The notes: a model not told the origin generated them from the sequence alone. Shown: positions 25,514-33,930, numbered from the stretch's first letter. The stretch is 64,000 nucleotides of DNA from an uncultured Gemmiger sp. (GCA_944386225.1 CALXAH010000004.1:95439-159438); one strand, 5' to 3'. Numbers and translations: made by a program.

Positions 25514-26073
25514 AAGGCTTCCTCTCCTTTATCTAGTAGTGGGGCGCTGTTTTCTTCGATGAACTGGCGGATGAACAGGGCCACCGAGGGTTCGGCCAGG
25601 CTTACTTCCCCGCCCAGGATCTGCTTCATCTCCCGGCTGTCCGCCGTGAACGCCTCGCCGTCCACCCGCAGGGTGTAGACGAAATCCTTGTCCGGGTTGC
25701 ACTGCATCAGCCCGGCGATGGTGGCGGCCATGTCCCCCAAAGGCATCAGGTCGATATGCCCCAGGCGGAACCGGGCGGTCACGGTGGTGCCCACCCCTTC
25801 CCGGCTTTCCAGGGTCATCTCCCCGCCGGTCATCTCGGCCGCCATCTTTAAGAACGGCAGCCCCAGCCCCACCTTGCGGCTTTTGCGGCTGGTGCAGAAC
25901 GGGTCGGTTACCCGGGCGGCCATCTCCGGGCTCATGCCCTTGCCGTTGTCCGCCACCGTCAGGGTCTGCCAGCCGGCGGCGTGGTCGATCTCCAGGGTGA
26001 TCCGGGTCAGCGGCGCGCCCGCCGCCACCGAGTTCTGGGCAATGTCCAGCACGTTCATCGAAAGTTCCTGCAT
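25510..26073 (-). CDS. GHKL ATP-binding protein of the hydrogenase operon
   Basis: This 187-aa protein has a histidine-kinase-type ATPase domain with N box DIAQNSV, G1 box DNGKGMSPE and G2 box KVGLGLPFLK, but no receiver, phospho-acceptor or membrane domain. Its C-terminal 60 residues form a separate unknown region. It is embedded between hndA and hndB with overlap to the latter, a position where such ATPases recur in clostridial hydrogenase operons. It may regulate hydrogenase expression through anti-sigma or kinase activity, possibly with the divergent RsbW-like kinase module; that is inference. Confidence 0.85.
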   Translation of the reverse strand: MQELSMNVLDIAQNSVAAGAPLTRITLEIDHAAGWQTLTVADNGKGMSPEMAARVTDPFCTSRKSRKVGLGLPFLKMAAEMTGGEMTLESREGVGTTVTARFRLGHIDLMPLGDMAATIAGLMQCNPDKDFVYTLRVDGEAFTADSREMKQILGGEVSLAEPSVALFIRQFIEENSAPLLDKGEEAL

Positions 26074-26088
26074 ACGGCGCCCTCCGTA

Positions 26089-26577
26089 TCAGTAGCGGGA
26101 CAGAATCTCTTCCAGCTCGTCGCCGGTCAGCCGGCCGTACACGTCGTCGTTGATGGTCATGACCGGGGCCAGGCCGCAGGCGCCGATGCAGCGGCAGGCA
26201 TCCAGGCTGAACTTGCCGTCGGCGGTGCATTCGCCGCCGGTGATGTTCAGCATCTCCTGCAGCTTTTCATAGATCTTGCCGCTGCCCTTTACGTAACAGG
26301 CGGTGCCCAGGCAGACGCTGATCTTGTACGCCCCCTTGGGGCACAGGCTGAACTGGGAATAGAATGTACTGATGCCGTAGATCTCCGCCAGGGGCTTGCC
26401 CAGCCCTTCGGCCACCATCCGCTGCACCTCAATGGGCAGATAGCCGTAAATTTCCTGGGCTTTCTGCAAGGCGGGCATGGCCGCGCCGGGCATGTCCTTG
26501 TGCTGTTCCAGCCAGCTGGTAAGCTGCTGTTCCTGCTCCTTTGTGCCGTTGAAGGGCACCGAGGAAAAACGCCTCAT
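26089..26577 (-). CDS. hndA: Hydrogenase [2Fe-2S] subunit (NuoE-like)
   Basis: This 162-aa subunit of the NuoE family transfers electrons within the hydrogenase complex. The four [2Fe-2S] Cys occur in VCLGTACYVKG (C-x4-C) and CRCIGACGLAP, and the N-terminal helical region has MPALQKAQEIYGYLP. I place the start at the ATG at 26577, which follows GGGAGGATACAAT; an earlier in-frame start would overlap that site. It is first in the operon hndA, HATPase, hndB, hndC, hndD. Confidence 0.93.
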   Translation of the reverse strand: MRRFSSVPFNGTKEQEQQLTSWLEQHKDMPGAAMPALQKAQEIYGYLPIEVQRMVAEGLGKPLAEIYGISTFYSQFSLCPKGAYKISVCLGTACYVKGSGKIYEKLQEMLNITGGECTADGKFSLDACRCIGACGLAPVMTINDDVYGRLTGDELEEILSRY

Positions 26578-26666
26578 ATTGTATCCTCCCATAGTTACTC
26601 ACAAACGCGGGCGGCGGATGCCATTTTTTTAACGAAGCCGCCCGCACCATGTGCCAAGTTATATCA

Positions 26667-26695
26667 ATTATACCATATCGGCTATTTGTTGACTA
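26667..26695 (-). promoter_or_regulatory. Promoter of the hydrogenase operon
   Basis: On the minus strand TGG-TATAAT forms an extended -10 (hexamer at 26667-26672). The -35 region (26690-26695, TAGTCA) is a poor match, so the promoter may depend on the extended -10 or an activator. TTGTT and AACAA half-sites flank it at about 26686-26714, but they do not form a clear Rex site. Confidence 0.55.
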
Positions 26696-26783
26696 TATCC
26701 GATTTGCCAAACAACGCGTAAATTTTCCCGTTTCGTTAGGAGTATTTTATCAAAATTGCACAGTGCTTTTGCCGGAACCGGTC

Positions 26784-26812
26784 TTGCGCAGAGGGCGGGT
26801 TTTCGGTATGAT
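26784..26812 (+). promoter_or_regulatory. Promoter of the H2-sensing module
   Basis: TTGCGC (26784-26789), a 17-base spacer and TATGAT (26807-26812) lie 60 bases upstream of the first DRTGG gene and point away from the hydrogenase operon. The same TTGCGC -35 recurs before the NusG-II gene. Confidence 0.6.
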
Positions 26813-26872
26813 AAAGATACACAAAGGGCGCCGCGGCATTCCCCGCCGCCCGCAAAAAGGAGCGAGCCTGCC

Positions 26873-27226
26873 ATGAAGATACGCGAGATCCTGGACGCGC
26901 TGGGTGCGCGTCTTCTGACCCCCGACGCCGATCTGGAGGTGGACGTGCACGCCGCCTGCGGCAGCGATATGATGAGCGACGTGCTGGCCTATGTAAAGGA
27001 CCAGGGCGTGCTGCTGACCGGCCTGAACAACCCGCAGGTGGTGCGCACCGCCGACATGATGGATATGGTGTGCATCGTGTTTGTGCGGGGCAAGGTGCCC
27101 GGGGAGGGCATCCTGGAACTGGCCGCCGCCCGGGACATTGCGGTGCTGACCACCGAAAAGACCATGTTCTCGGCCTGCGGGCTGCTGTACGAAAAAGGGC
27201 TGCGGGGAGGTACGAGCCATGTCTGA
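26873..27226 (+). CDS. DRTGG-domain protein
   Basis: This 117-aa protein matches the DRTGG fold seen alone or in phosphotransacetylase-type proteins: MKIREILDALGARLLTP, then DMMSDVLAYVKDQGVLLTGL and a closing ILELAAARDIAVLTTEKTMF. The domain usually binds a nucleotide or works as a regulatory module. It is the first of five rightward genes opposite the hydrogenase operon and overlaps the RsbW-like kinase gene by eight bases. Confidence 0.82.
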   Translation: MKIREILDALGARLLTPDADLEVDVHAACGSDMMSDVLAYVKDQGVLLTGLNNPQVVRTADMMDMVCIVFVRGKVPGEGILELAAARDIAVLTTEKTMFSACGLLYEKGLRGGTSHV

Positions 27227-27644
27227 GGCCATTACCCTGCGCTACACCGTGCCCGGGGACGACTTTACCCGGGCGGGGGAAGCCTCCGCCGACGTCAAGC
27301 GCAACCTGAAACGGATGGGGGTGGACCGGGAGGCGGTGCGCAAGGCCGCCATCGCCCTGTACGAGGGGGAGATCAACCTGGCCATCCACGCGGGCGGCGG
27401 CGAGATCACCGTGACCCTCACGCCGGATACCATCGTGATGCTGCTGGAGGATCACGGGCCCGGCATCCCGGATATCTCCCTGGCCATGAGCGAGGGCTGG
27501 AGCACCGCGCCGGACGAGGTGCGCAGCCTGGGATTCGGGGCGGGGATGGGCCTGCCCAACATGAAAAAATATTCCGACCGGTTCGACATCCAGTCCACCG
27601 TGGGGGTGGGCACCACCATCCGTATGGAGGTGGACCTGGCATGA
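27219..27644 (+). CDS. RsbW/SpoIIAB-like serine kinase (anti-sigma type ATPase)
   Basis: This 141-aa ATPase of the GHKL fold has an N box ALYEGEINLAIHA, a G1 box EDHGPGIPD and a G2 box GFGAGMGLPNMKKYS, the layout of anti-sigma-factor kinases such as RsbW. The Asn of the N box is kept (EGEINLA). It would phosphorylate a protein partner, not itself. Its gene neighbours are DRTGG proteins and a sensory-type hydrogenase, so it may convert an H2 or redox signal into a switch. No anti-anti-sigma partner is visible in the window. Confidence 0.85.
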   Translation: MSEAITLRYTVPGDDFTRAGEASADVKRNLKRMGVDREAVRKAAIALYEGEINLAIHAGGGEITVTLTPDTIVMLLEDHGPGIPDISLAMSEGWSTAPDEVRSLGFGAGMGLPNMKKYSDRFDIQSTVGVGTTIRMEVDLA

Positions 27645-27663
27645 CCGGCCGCACAGGTGAGCC

Positions 27664-28959
27664 ATGAACAACGAATTTATCCACTCGGTCACCCTGGACC
27701 GGGACAAATGTATGGGCTGCATCAACTGCATCAAGCGCTGCCCCACCCAGGCCATCCGGGTGCGGGAGGGCAAGGCGGTGATCAATCCGCTGCGCTGCAT
27801 CGACTGCGCCGAGTGCATCCGCATCTGCCCCCATCACGCCAAGACCGCCAGCGCCGACCCGCTGGAGGTGCTGCACAACTACGAATACACCATTGCCCTG
27901 CCGCCGCCCAGTTTTTATGCCCAGTTCAACAATCTGGAGGACCCGGATCAGGTGGTCAGCGCGTTGCTGGAGCTGGGCTTTGACGAGGTGTTTGAGGTGG
28001 CCCGGGCGGCCGAGCTGGTCAGCGAGGCCACCCGCCGCCTTTTGCAGACCGGCCAGGTGCCCCGGCCGGCCATCAGCAGCGCCTGCCCGGCGGTGGTGCG
28101 GCTGATCCGGGTGCGGTACCCGGATCTGATCGACCATGTGCTGCCGCTGGCCCCGCCCATCGAGGTGGCGGCCCGCATCGCCAAGAAAAAAGCCGCCGAG
28201 GCCACCGGCCTTGCGCCGGAGAAGATCGGCTGTATCTTCCTGTCCCCCTGCCCGGCCAAGATCAGCTATGTGCGCAGCCCCATCGGGGTGCAGCGCTGCG
28301 CGGTGGACGCGGCAGTGGCCATCAAGGAAATCTACCCGCCCCTGCTGTCGGCGCTGAAAAAGGCCCCCGTGCGGGAGGGGGCCAGCAACACCGGCCGGAT
28401 CGGCCTGGGCTGGGGCGAAAGCGGCGGCGAGAGCAGCGGCCTGGTGATGGTGGACGACTACCTGGCTGCCGACGGCATCGAGAACGTGATCCGGGTGCTG
28501 GAAGACCTGGAGGACGAAAAATACCGGGAACTGGAATTTGTGGAGCTGGATGCCTGCGCGGGCGGCTGCGTGGGGGGCGTGCTGCAGGTGGAGAACCCCT
28601 ACATCGCCCGGGCCAAGATGAAAAAGCTGCGCCGGTACCTGCCGGTAAGCCGCAACCATCTGTCCAGCACCAGCATCCCGCCCGCCTTGCTGTGGGACAC
28701 CGATCTGGAATACGCCCCGGTGCTGGAACTTTCCGGTACCCGGAGCGAGCGGTTTGAAAAGTACAACCAGCTGCGGGAGATACAAAAGAGCCTGCCCGGG
28801 CTGGATTGCGGCAGCTGCGGCGCGCCCAGCTGCGAGGCCCTGGCCGAGGACGTGGTGCGGGGCCAGGCCAGCGTGGACGACTGTACCGTGCTCATGCGCC
28901 GCCGGATGGAGGCGGTGCTGCGGGCGCTGAATCTGAACGGAGAGGAGAAAATGCCATGA
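27664..28959 (+). CDS. Sensory-type [FeFe] hydrogenase-like protein (HydS-like)
   Basis: This 431-aa protein has an N-terminal two-cluster ferredoxin (CMGCINCIKRCP, CIDCAECIRICP), an H-cluster domain and a C-terminal Fe-S motif (LDCGSCGAPSC). All four H-cluster ligands seem kept: C141 (SSACP), C196 (SPCPAK), C298 and C302 (DACAGGCVGG). The proton-relay Cys that precedes the first ligand in catalytic enzymes is A140 here, as reported for the putative sensory hydrogenase of Thermotoga maritima. The GGG-x-P end of L3 is also lost. There is no PAS domain. The role is most likely H2 or redox sensing rather than bulk turnover. It sits between a serine kinase and a DRTGG-like gene. Confidence 0.85.
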   Translation: MNNEFIHSVTLDRDKCMGCINCIKRCPTQAIRVREGKAVINPLRCIDCAECIRICPHHAKTASADPLEVLHNYEYTIALPPPSFYAQFNNLEDPDQVVSALLELGFDEVFEVARAAELVSEATRRLLQTGQVPRPAISSACPAVVRLIRVRYPDLIDHVLPLAPPIEVAARIAKKKAAEATGLAPEKIGCIFLSPCPAKISYVRSPIGVQRCAVDAAVAIKEIYPPLLSALKKAPVREGASNTGRIGLGWGESGGESSGLVMVDDYLAADGIENVIRVLEDLEDEKYRELEFVELDACAGGCVGGVLQVENPYIARAKMKKLRRYLPVSRNHLSSTSIPPALLWDTDLEYAPVLELSGTRSERFEKYNQLREIQKSLPGLDCGSCGAPSCEALAEDVVRGQASVDDCTVLMRRRMEAVLRALNLNGEEKMP

Positions 28960-29279
28960 CCACCGAACTGCTGCGGGAACTGGATTTCACCCCCCTGGTG
29001 GACGCGGAGGAGCGGGAGATCACCGGGGGCTTCTGCGGGGATCTGCTCAGCTGGGCCATGGGCCGCTGCACCGAGGGGCAGGTCTGGTTCACCGTGATGG
29101 GCAACCTGAACGCGGTGGCGGTGGCCAGCCTGGCGGACGCGGCGGCCATCGTGCTCTGCCACGGGGCCACCCTCATGCCGGATGCCCTGGCCCGGGCCCG
29201 CACCGAGGGGATCAACGTATTTGCCACCGATCTGCCGGAATACGAGGCCTGCGTGGCCTTTGCCCGGGAGATGGAGTGA
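28956..29279 (+). CDS. Second DRTGG-like protein
   Basis: This 107-aa protein overlaps the stop of the HydS-like gene by four bases (ATGA). The pattern EITGGFCGDLLSWAMGR, then FTVMGNLNAVAVASLADAA and ALARARTEGINVFATDLP, is that of a DRTGG-type domain with a weak central motif. It starts with a good GGAGAGG binding site. It probably acts with the first DRTGG protein of the same operon, perhaps as a heteromer. Confidence 0.75.
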   Translation: MTTELLRELDFTPLVDAEEREITGGFCGDLLSWAMGRCTEGQVWFTVMGNLNAVAVASLADAAAIVLCHGATLMPDALARARTEGINVFATDLPEYEACVAFAREME

Positions 29280-29280
29280 G

Positions 29281-29997
29281 ATGGGGCCGCTGAAATACGA
29301 CCTGCACATCCACTCCTGCCTGTCCCCCTGCGCGGAGCGGGAGATGGCGCCTTCCACCATTGCGGGGCTGTGCGCGCTGAACGGCGCGGAACTCATCGCC
29401 CTGACCGACCACAACAGCGCCCTGAACCTGCCGGCCATGGCGGCCTGCTGCCGGGCCTACGGGCTGCGTCTTTTGCCCGGCATCGAGGTGACCACCGCCG
29501 AGGAGGTGCATCTGCTGTGCTACTTTGCCACGGTGGAGGCGGCGCTGGAGATGGGGCGGCTGCTCTATGCCCATCTGCCGGATTTTCCCTACGATCCGGA
29601 AATTTGGGGCGAACAATGGGTGATGGATGAGGAGGACAGAATCGTATATAAGGTAGACAAGCTGCTCACCGGTGCGGTGGATCTGGATCTGTACGCCGCG
29701 GCCGACGCCTGCCGGGCGCTGGGCGGCGTGCCGGTGCCCGCCCATGTGGACAACGACAGCTACAGCGTGCTCAGCGCGCTGGGCCTGTGGCCGGAGGACG
29801 GGGGCTTTGCCGCCGCCGAGCTGCACATCCCGGCCAAAAAGGCCGGGCTGGAAGCGGCGGGCCTGCTGCCCCCGGGGCTGGAGACCCTGACCGGCAGCGA
29901 CGCCCACGCCCTGCTCTCCCTGGCCGAGGATTTCCCCCGGCTGGGGCCGGACAGCGTGCTCTGGCCGCTGGTGGAACAGCTTCCCGTGCCGGAATGA
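29281..29997 (+). CDS. PHP-domain phosphoesterase
   Basis: This 238-aa PHP protein shows the metal-binding set YDLHIHSCLSPC (D-x-H-x-H), LTDHNSA (T-D-H), GIEVTT (E), PAHVDN and the late GSDAHAL. It may hydrolyse a nucleotide or phosphoester; relatives include TrpH-type 3',5'-bisphosphate nucleotidases. It starts one base after the DRTGG-like stop codon and closes the sensing module, suggesting removal of a signal nucleotide. The substrate is inferred only. Confidence 0.88.
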   Translation: MGPLKYDLHIHSCLSPCAEREMAPSTIAGLCALNGAELIALTDHNSALNLPAMAACCRAYGLRLLPGIEVTTAEEVHLLCYFATVEAALEMGRLLYAHLPDFPYDPEIWGEQWVMDEEDRIVYKVDKLLTGAVDLDLYAAADACRALGGVPVPAHVDNDSYSVLSALGLWPEDGGFAAAELHIPAKKAGLEAAGLLPPGLETLTGSDAHALLSLAEDFPRLGPDSVLWPLVEQLPVPE

Positions 29998-30013
29998 AAC
30001 GGAGGGATCTGCC

Positions 30014-30871
30014 ATGAAAAAAAGACTGACCGCCCTGCTCGTTGTTCTGCTGGTGTTCGCGCTGGCGCTGCCCCTGGCCGCCTTTGCGGATATCGGGCCC
30101 AAGCCCTCGGTGCGGGTGACCTTTACCGGCGCCGGGGGGCGGGAGTTCTATGCCACCCTGCTGTCCCAGGCCTCCGGCACGGGGCCCTACTCCGCCGAGC
30201 CGGGCCGCAGCTGGGGCAACGACCTGGAGGAAAACGAACCGGTGCGCCAGGCAATCGACGCCTACCAGGATCAGGACGGCTTCTATTTCCTGCAGACCGC
30301 CTGGCTCTGCAGCGAGACCCGGCCGCTGGCCTGGACCTACTACCCGCCGGTGACCTACAAACTGCTGGTGTACTTCCCGGATACGGGCGAGTTTCTTACC
30401 AGCGGGGTCTATTCCCGGTATGCCTTTGATAACTACTATACCGTCGATCTGGCGAACCTGACGAATGGACAGCTGGTTTTGCGGAAAAGCTATGACTACA
30501 CCTGGGAGCTGATAAGCCTGCTGGTGCGCATCCTGGCCACCATCGCCCTGGAACTGGCGGTGGCGCTGCCCTTCGGATTTGCGAAGAAGCCGTTCCTGCG
30601 GCCGATCCTGACGGTGAACGTGGTCACCCAGATCCTGCTGAACCTGGGGCTGAACATGATCGCCTACTGGATGGGCGGTCTGGCGTTCATGATCTTCTTC
30701 TGGCCGCTGGAGGTGCTGGTGTTCATCCTGGAGGCGGTGGCCTACCGGCCGCTGCTGGGCCGCCGGTGCGGCGCGTCCGCTTCGCGCACCACCTTCTATG
30801 CCCTGACCGCCAACGTGGTTTCCTGCGCCGCCGGCTTCTGGCTGGCGCAGGCGGTGCCGGGAATTTTCTGA
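30014..30871 (+). CDS. Exported membrane protein of unknown function
   Basis: This 285-aa protein has a clear signal peptide (MKKRLTALLVVLLVFALALP, cleavage near ADIG), an outside domain of about 140 residues containing FADIGPKPSVRVTFTGAGG, and three to four membrane helices in the C-terminal half (LLVRILATIALELAVALPF; VVTQILLNLGLNMIAYW; LEVLVFILEAVAY; a last one near the end). DIGPKPSV is a familiar start of a small clostridial membrane protein family without a known role. It follows the PHP gene by 16 bases. Confidence 0.72.
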   Translation: MKKRLTALLVVLLVFALALPLAAFADIGPKPSVRVTFTGAGGREFYATLLSQASGTGPYSAEPGRSWGNDLEENEPVRQAIDAYQDQDGFYFLQTAWLCSETRPLAWTYYPPVTYKLLVYFPDTGEFLTSGVYSRYAFDNYYTVDLANLTNGQLVLRKSYDYTWELISLLVRILATIALELAVALPFGFAKKPFLRPILTVNVVTQILLNLGLNMIAYWMGGLAFMIFFWPLEVLVFILEAVAYRPLLGRRCGASASRTTFYALTANVVSCAAGFWLAQAVPGIF

Positions 30872-30915
30872 AGCCGACCATGGGGGGATACCATCCCCCC
30901 CATACCCCGGAACAC

Positions 30916-30952
30916 GCGGGCCGGAGCCATCCGGCCCGCACCATTTTTCTTT
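30916..30952 (+). terminator. Probable terminator after the membrane protein
   Basis: A perfect 10-bp GC-rich hairpin (arms 30916-30925 and 30930-30939) is followed by ACCATTTTTCTTTT. It is close to the cobO ribosome binding site, so it may also attenuate cobO. Confidence 0.6.
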
Positions 30953-30967
30953 TGGAGGATAGAACCT

Positions 30968-31495
30968 ATGACACAGAACGAAACCGCCCGCGGGCTGGTA
31001 CACATCTACTGCGGCGACGGCAAGGGCAAAACCAGCTGCGCCGCCGGGCTGGCGCTGCGCGCGGCCCATTCCGGGATGCAGGTGGTGATCCTGCAGTTTC
31101 TGAAGGACGGCACCTCCCACGAGATGCAGGCCCTGGCCGCGCTGCCCAATGTGACGGTGCTGGCGGGCAAGGTGTGCGAGGCGTTTTTCTGGAACATGAC
31201 CGACCAGGAAAAAACCGCCACCCGCCGCCTGCACGACGAACTGCTGGACAAGGCCGCCGCCCTGCCCTGTGACCTGCTGGTGCTGGACGAGGCCTGCGCC
31301 GCGGTGAACCTGAAGCTGGTGGATACCGACAAGCTGCGGGCGCTGCTGGACCGGAGCGACCGGCCGGAAACGGTGCTCACCGGCCGGGATCCGGCGGAGT
31401 TTCTGCTGGACCGGGCGGACTATATCACCGAAATGGTCAAGCGCCGCCATCCCTTTGACAAGGGGATTCCCGCCCGGGAGGGCATCGAGTTCTGA
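30968..31495 (+). CDS. cobO: Cob(I)yrinic acid a,c-diamide adenosyltransferase
   Basis: This 175-aa CobA/BtuR-family enzyme transfers the 5'-deoxyadenosyl group of ATP to cob(I)alamin, making adenosylcobalamin. Visible features are the Walker-like GDGKGKTSCAAG at the N-terminus, VVILQFLKDG, and LLVLDEACAAVN with DEA as Walker B. RADYITEMVKRRHPFDKGIPAREGIEF, split here only by naming its parts, is the conserved end of the family (HPF-x-KGI-x-AR-GIEF). A TTTGGAGGAT binding site precedes the start. No other cobalamin genes lie nearby. Confidence 0.93.
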   Translation: MTQNETARGLVHIYCGDGKGKTSCAAGLALRAAHSGMQVVILQFLKDGTSHEMQALAALPNVTVLAGKVCEAFFWNMTDQEKTATRRLHDELLDKAAALPCDLLVLDEACAAVNLKLVDTDKLRALLDRSDRPETVLTGRDPAEFLLDRADYITEMVKRRHPFDKGIPAREGIEF

Positions 31496-31534
31496 TACTC
31501 TGTGAAAATTCGCCGAAATCCCCCGCTCCCTGCC

Positions 31535-31563
31535 TTGCGCCATACCGTGAAACCTGTTATACT
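31535..31563 (+). promoter_or_regulatory. Promoter of the NusG-II gene
   Basis: TTGCGC (31535-31540), a 17-base spacer and TATACT (31558-31563) lie about 40 bases upstream of the NusG-II start. Confidence 0.6.
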
Positions 31564-31603
31564 GTTTTTTCGGTAATCAAAAAATTCGCAAAGGATTTTG
31601 GCT

Positions 31604-31984
31604 ATGGATAGAAAAAAGAAGATAAAAGGAATCTTAATTGCATTGGGGGCATCTGCAGCAAATCTTATTTTTGCTGGTGTACTTGTTTTGATTGCACTCG
31701 TTTTGCTTGGTTGGCAGGTATTCACCGCCGAACCCGGCATGGAAGCGGTGCTCAGCTACGGCAACAACAAGGTGCAGCGGTTCTCCCTGTCCGAGGATGG
31801 GATTCACGATGTGAATGTGGGCGCCTATACCGTCCATCTGGAGGTATCCGACGGAGCCATCCGGTTCGTGAACTCTCCCTGCCCGGATCACAACTGCGAG
31901 GGCTTCGGCTGGCTGCGCAACGACGGCGACTGGGCCGCCTGCCTGCCTGCTCAGGCGGTTCTCACGGTAGAGGCCGCCGACTGA
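31604..31984 (+). CDS. NusG domain II-containing membrane protein
   Basis: This 126-aa protein has a basic start and one membrane helix (LIFAGVLVLIALVLLGWQVF) followed by a NusG-domain-II fold outside: VLSYGNNKVQRFSLSEDG, then VHLEVSDGAIRFVNSPCPDHNC and GWLRNDGDWAACLP. The SPCPDHNC-x-x-x-GW pattern is diagnostic of this small family (often next to Rnf or Gx transporter genes). The ATG at 31604 follows AAAGG; a TTG six bases earlier is less likely. Function unknown. Confidence 0.85.
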   Translation: MDRKKKIKGILIALGASAANLIFAGVLVLIALVLLGWQVFTAEPGMEAVLSYGNNKVQRFSLSEDGIHDVNVGAYTVHLEVSDGAIRFVNSPCPDHNCEGFGWLRNDGDWAACLPAQAVLTVEAAD

Positions 31985-31994
31985 CAACGGCAAA

Positions 31995-32028
31995 AAATGG
32001 CGTGCTGCCCGGCGGCAGCACGCCATTT
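31995..32028. terminator. Bidirectional terminator
   Basis: A perfect 15-bp hairpin (31995-32009 and 32014-32028) with A6 on the left lies between the convergent NusG-II and cysK genes. Confidence 0.9.
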
Positions 32029-32031
32029 CTG

Positions 32032-32961
32032 TTATTCGCTGTACAGCGGAGTGGACAGATACCGGTCGCCGCCGTCGGGCAGCAGCACCACCACCCATTT
32101 GCCGGCCCATTCCTCGCCGGCCGCCGCCCGGCAGGCGGCTTCCAGCGCCGCGCCGCCGCTGATGCCCGCCAGGATGCCCTCGGTTTTTACCAGCTGCCGC
32201 GCCGCCGCGTAGGCCTGTTCTTCGGTAACGGTCACGATCTCGTCAAACAGGGCGGTGTCGGCCACCGCGGGCACAAAGCCCGCGCCGATCCCCTGCAGCC
32301 CGTGGGGGCCCGCTTTGCCCCCGCTGAGCACCGGGCTGCCCGCCGGTTCCGCCGCCACCAGCCGGATGGCCGGGTTCTGCTGCCGCAGATACCGGCCGGT
32401 GCCGGTCAGGGTGCCGCCGGTGCCCACCCCGGCCACGAACATGGCCGCCTGACCGTCGGTATCCCGCCAGATCTCCGGCCCGGTGGTGGCAAAATGGGCC
32501 GCCGGGTTCGCCGGGTTGTCAAACTGCCCGGGGATAAAGCTGCCCGGGATGTCCGCCGCCAGTTCGTTGGCCTTTTCAATCGCGCCGGTCATGCCCCGGG
32601 CGCCTTCGGTCAGCACCAGCTCGGCCCCGTAGGCGGCCAGCAGCTTGCGCCGCTCCACGCTCATGGTCTCCGGCATGGTCAGGATCAGCCGGTAGCCCTT
32701 CACCGCGCAGGCCATGGCCAGCCCGATGCCGGTATTGCCGCTGGTGGGCTCGATCACAACGCCGCCCGGGGCCAGCTTCCCCTGCTCCTCGGCCGCCTGC
32801 AGCAGGGCCACGCCCACCCGGTCTTTCACGCTGCCCGCCGGTTCCCGGCTTTCCAGCTTGACCGCCAGGCGGCAGCGCAGGCCCCGCTCCCGGGCAAACC
32901 GGCTCAGCTCCACCAGCGGGGTGTTGCCCACCAGTTCCAGTACATTCTTTGCGATTTTCAT
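32032..32961 (-). CDS. cysK: Cysteine synthase (O-acetylserine sulfhydrylase)
   Basis: This 309-aa PLP enzyme makes cysteine from O-acetylserine and sulfide. The PLP lysine is K46 in GSVKDRVG, the substrate-binding loop is PTSGNTGIG, and the phosphate-binding GVGTGGTLTG and the C-terminal LLPDGGDRYLSTPL close the family pattern. I use the ATG at 32961, with GAAAGGA upstream. It seems to be a single gene, convergent with NusG-II and divergent from the NYN gene. Confidence 0.95.
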   Translation of the reverse strand: MKIAKNVLELVGNTPLVELSRFARERGLRCRLAVKLESREPAGSVKDRVGVALLQAAEEQGKLAPGGVVIEPTSGNTGIGLAMACAVKGYRLILTMPETMSVERRKLLAAYGAELVLTEGARGMTGAIEKANELAADIPGSFIPGQFDNPANPAAHFATTGPEIWRDTDGQAAMFVAGVGTGGTLTGTGRYLRQQNPAIRLVAAEPAGSPVLSGGKAGPHGLQGIGAGFVPAVADTALFDEIVTVTEEQAYAAARQLVKTEGILAGISGGAALEAACRAAAGEEWAGKWVVVLLPDGGDRYLSTPLYSE

Positions 32962-33158
32962 ACAGTCCCGTCCTTTCCCGCCCGTTCCAGGGGCGACAAC
33001 GATGGCGCCGCCCGCTGCCGCACAGCCCCGAACAGGGGGCCGGCCCTGCAGCGGCGGCCGGATTTTCCTCATTATACTCCGCGGCGCGCCGATTCCGCAA
33101 GCATTTTGCCGCGGAATATGCTATACTGGTACACAAAGAAAGACGAGGTGACCGCCCT

Positions 33159-33926
33159 ATGGCAGGCGACAAACGCTTTGCCGTGCTGATCGACGCGGAC
33201 AATATTTCCGATCAATACATCAAGGTGATCCTGGACGAGGTTTCCAACGACGGGATCGCCACCTACAAGCGCATCTACGGCAACTGGACCAGCCCCAACC
33301 TGTCCAGCTGGAAAAACGTGCTGCTGGACTACTCCATCACCCCCATCCAGCAGTACAGCTATACCACCGGCAAAAACGCCACCGACTCGGCCATGATCAT
33401 CGACGCCATGGACATCCTGTACACCGAAAAGGTGGAAGGGTTCTGCCTGGTCAGCTCCGACAGCGACTTCACCCGGCTGGCCGCCCGCCTGCGGGAGAGC
33501 GGCATGGAGGTGATCGGCATGGGCGAGCGCAAGACCCCCAAGCCCTTCATCGCCGCCTGCAACCGGTTCAAGTACCTGGATGTGCTGGTGGGCGCTGATA
33601 CCGCCCAGCAGACCGCCGCCAAGGAGGCCCCCGCCCCCGCCGCCGACAAGCCCGCCCCGGGCAAAAAGCAGCCGCCGGAGGGCAACAGCGAGCTGGCCGC
33701 CGTCTGCAACACGGTGCGGGCCATCGTGGCCGAGAACTCCGACGAGGACGACTGGCTGAGCATGAGCGCCCTGGGCACCCTGCTGGTCAAGCGGATGCCG
33801 GACTTCGATGTGCGCAACTTCGGGTTCTCCAAACTTACTTTGCTGGTGCAGTCTCTGGGCATCTTTGAGGTGCGCACCGAAAAAATGAAGGACAACAGCA
33901 GCCGCAGCTATGTGCGGGTAAAATAA
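33159..33926 (+). CDS. NYN-domain protein with C-terminal OST-HTH/LOTUS-like domain
   Basis: This 255-aa protein begins with a PIN-like NYN nuclease domain: FAVLIDADNISDQYI with the first acidic pair, DSAMIIDAMDILYT and LVSSDSDFTRLA. A Pro/Ala-rich linker follows at about 150-175, then a winged OST-HTH/LOTUS-type RNA-binding domain (WLSMSALGTLLVKRMPDFD, YGFSKLT-like NFGFSKLTLLVQS). This is the LabA/limkain-like layout and suggests RNA binding and cleavage. GAGGTGA precedes the ATG. Target RNAs are not known. Confidence 0.88.
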   Translation: MAGDKRFAVLIDADNISDQYIKVILDEVSNDGIATYKRIYGNWTSPNLSSWKNVLLDYSITPIQQYSYTTGKNATDSAMIIDAMDILYTEKVEGFCLVSSDSDFTRLAARLRESGMEVIGMGERKTPKPFIAACNRFKYLDVLVGADTAQQTAAKEAPAPAADKPAPGKKQPPEGNSELAAVCNTVRAIVAENSDEDDWLSMSALGTLLVKRMPDFDVRNFGFSKLTLLVQSLGIFEVRTEKMKDNSSRSYVRVK

Positions 33927-33930
33927 ATCA

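Noticed and set aside
26677-26715. A Rex (NADH-sensing repressor) site in the hydrogenase promoter
   Set aside because: TTGTT and AACAA half-sites occur but are about 19 bases apart and do not form the usual 18-bp palindrome.
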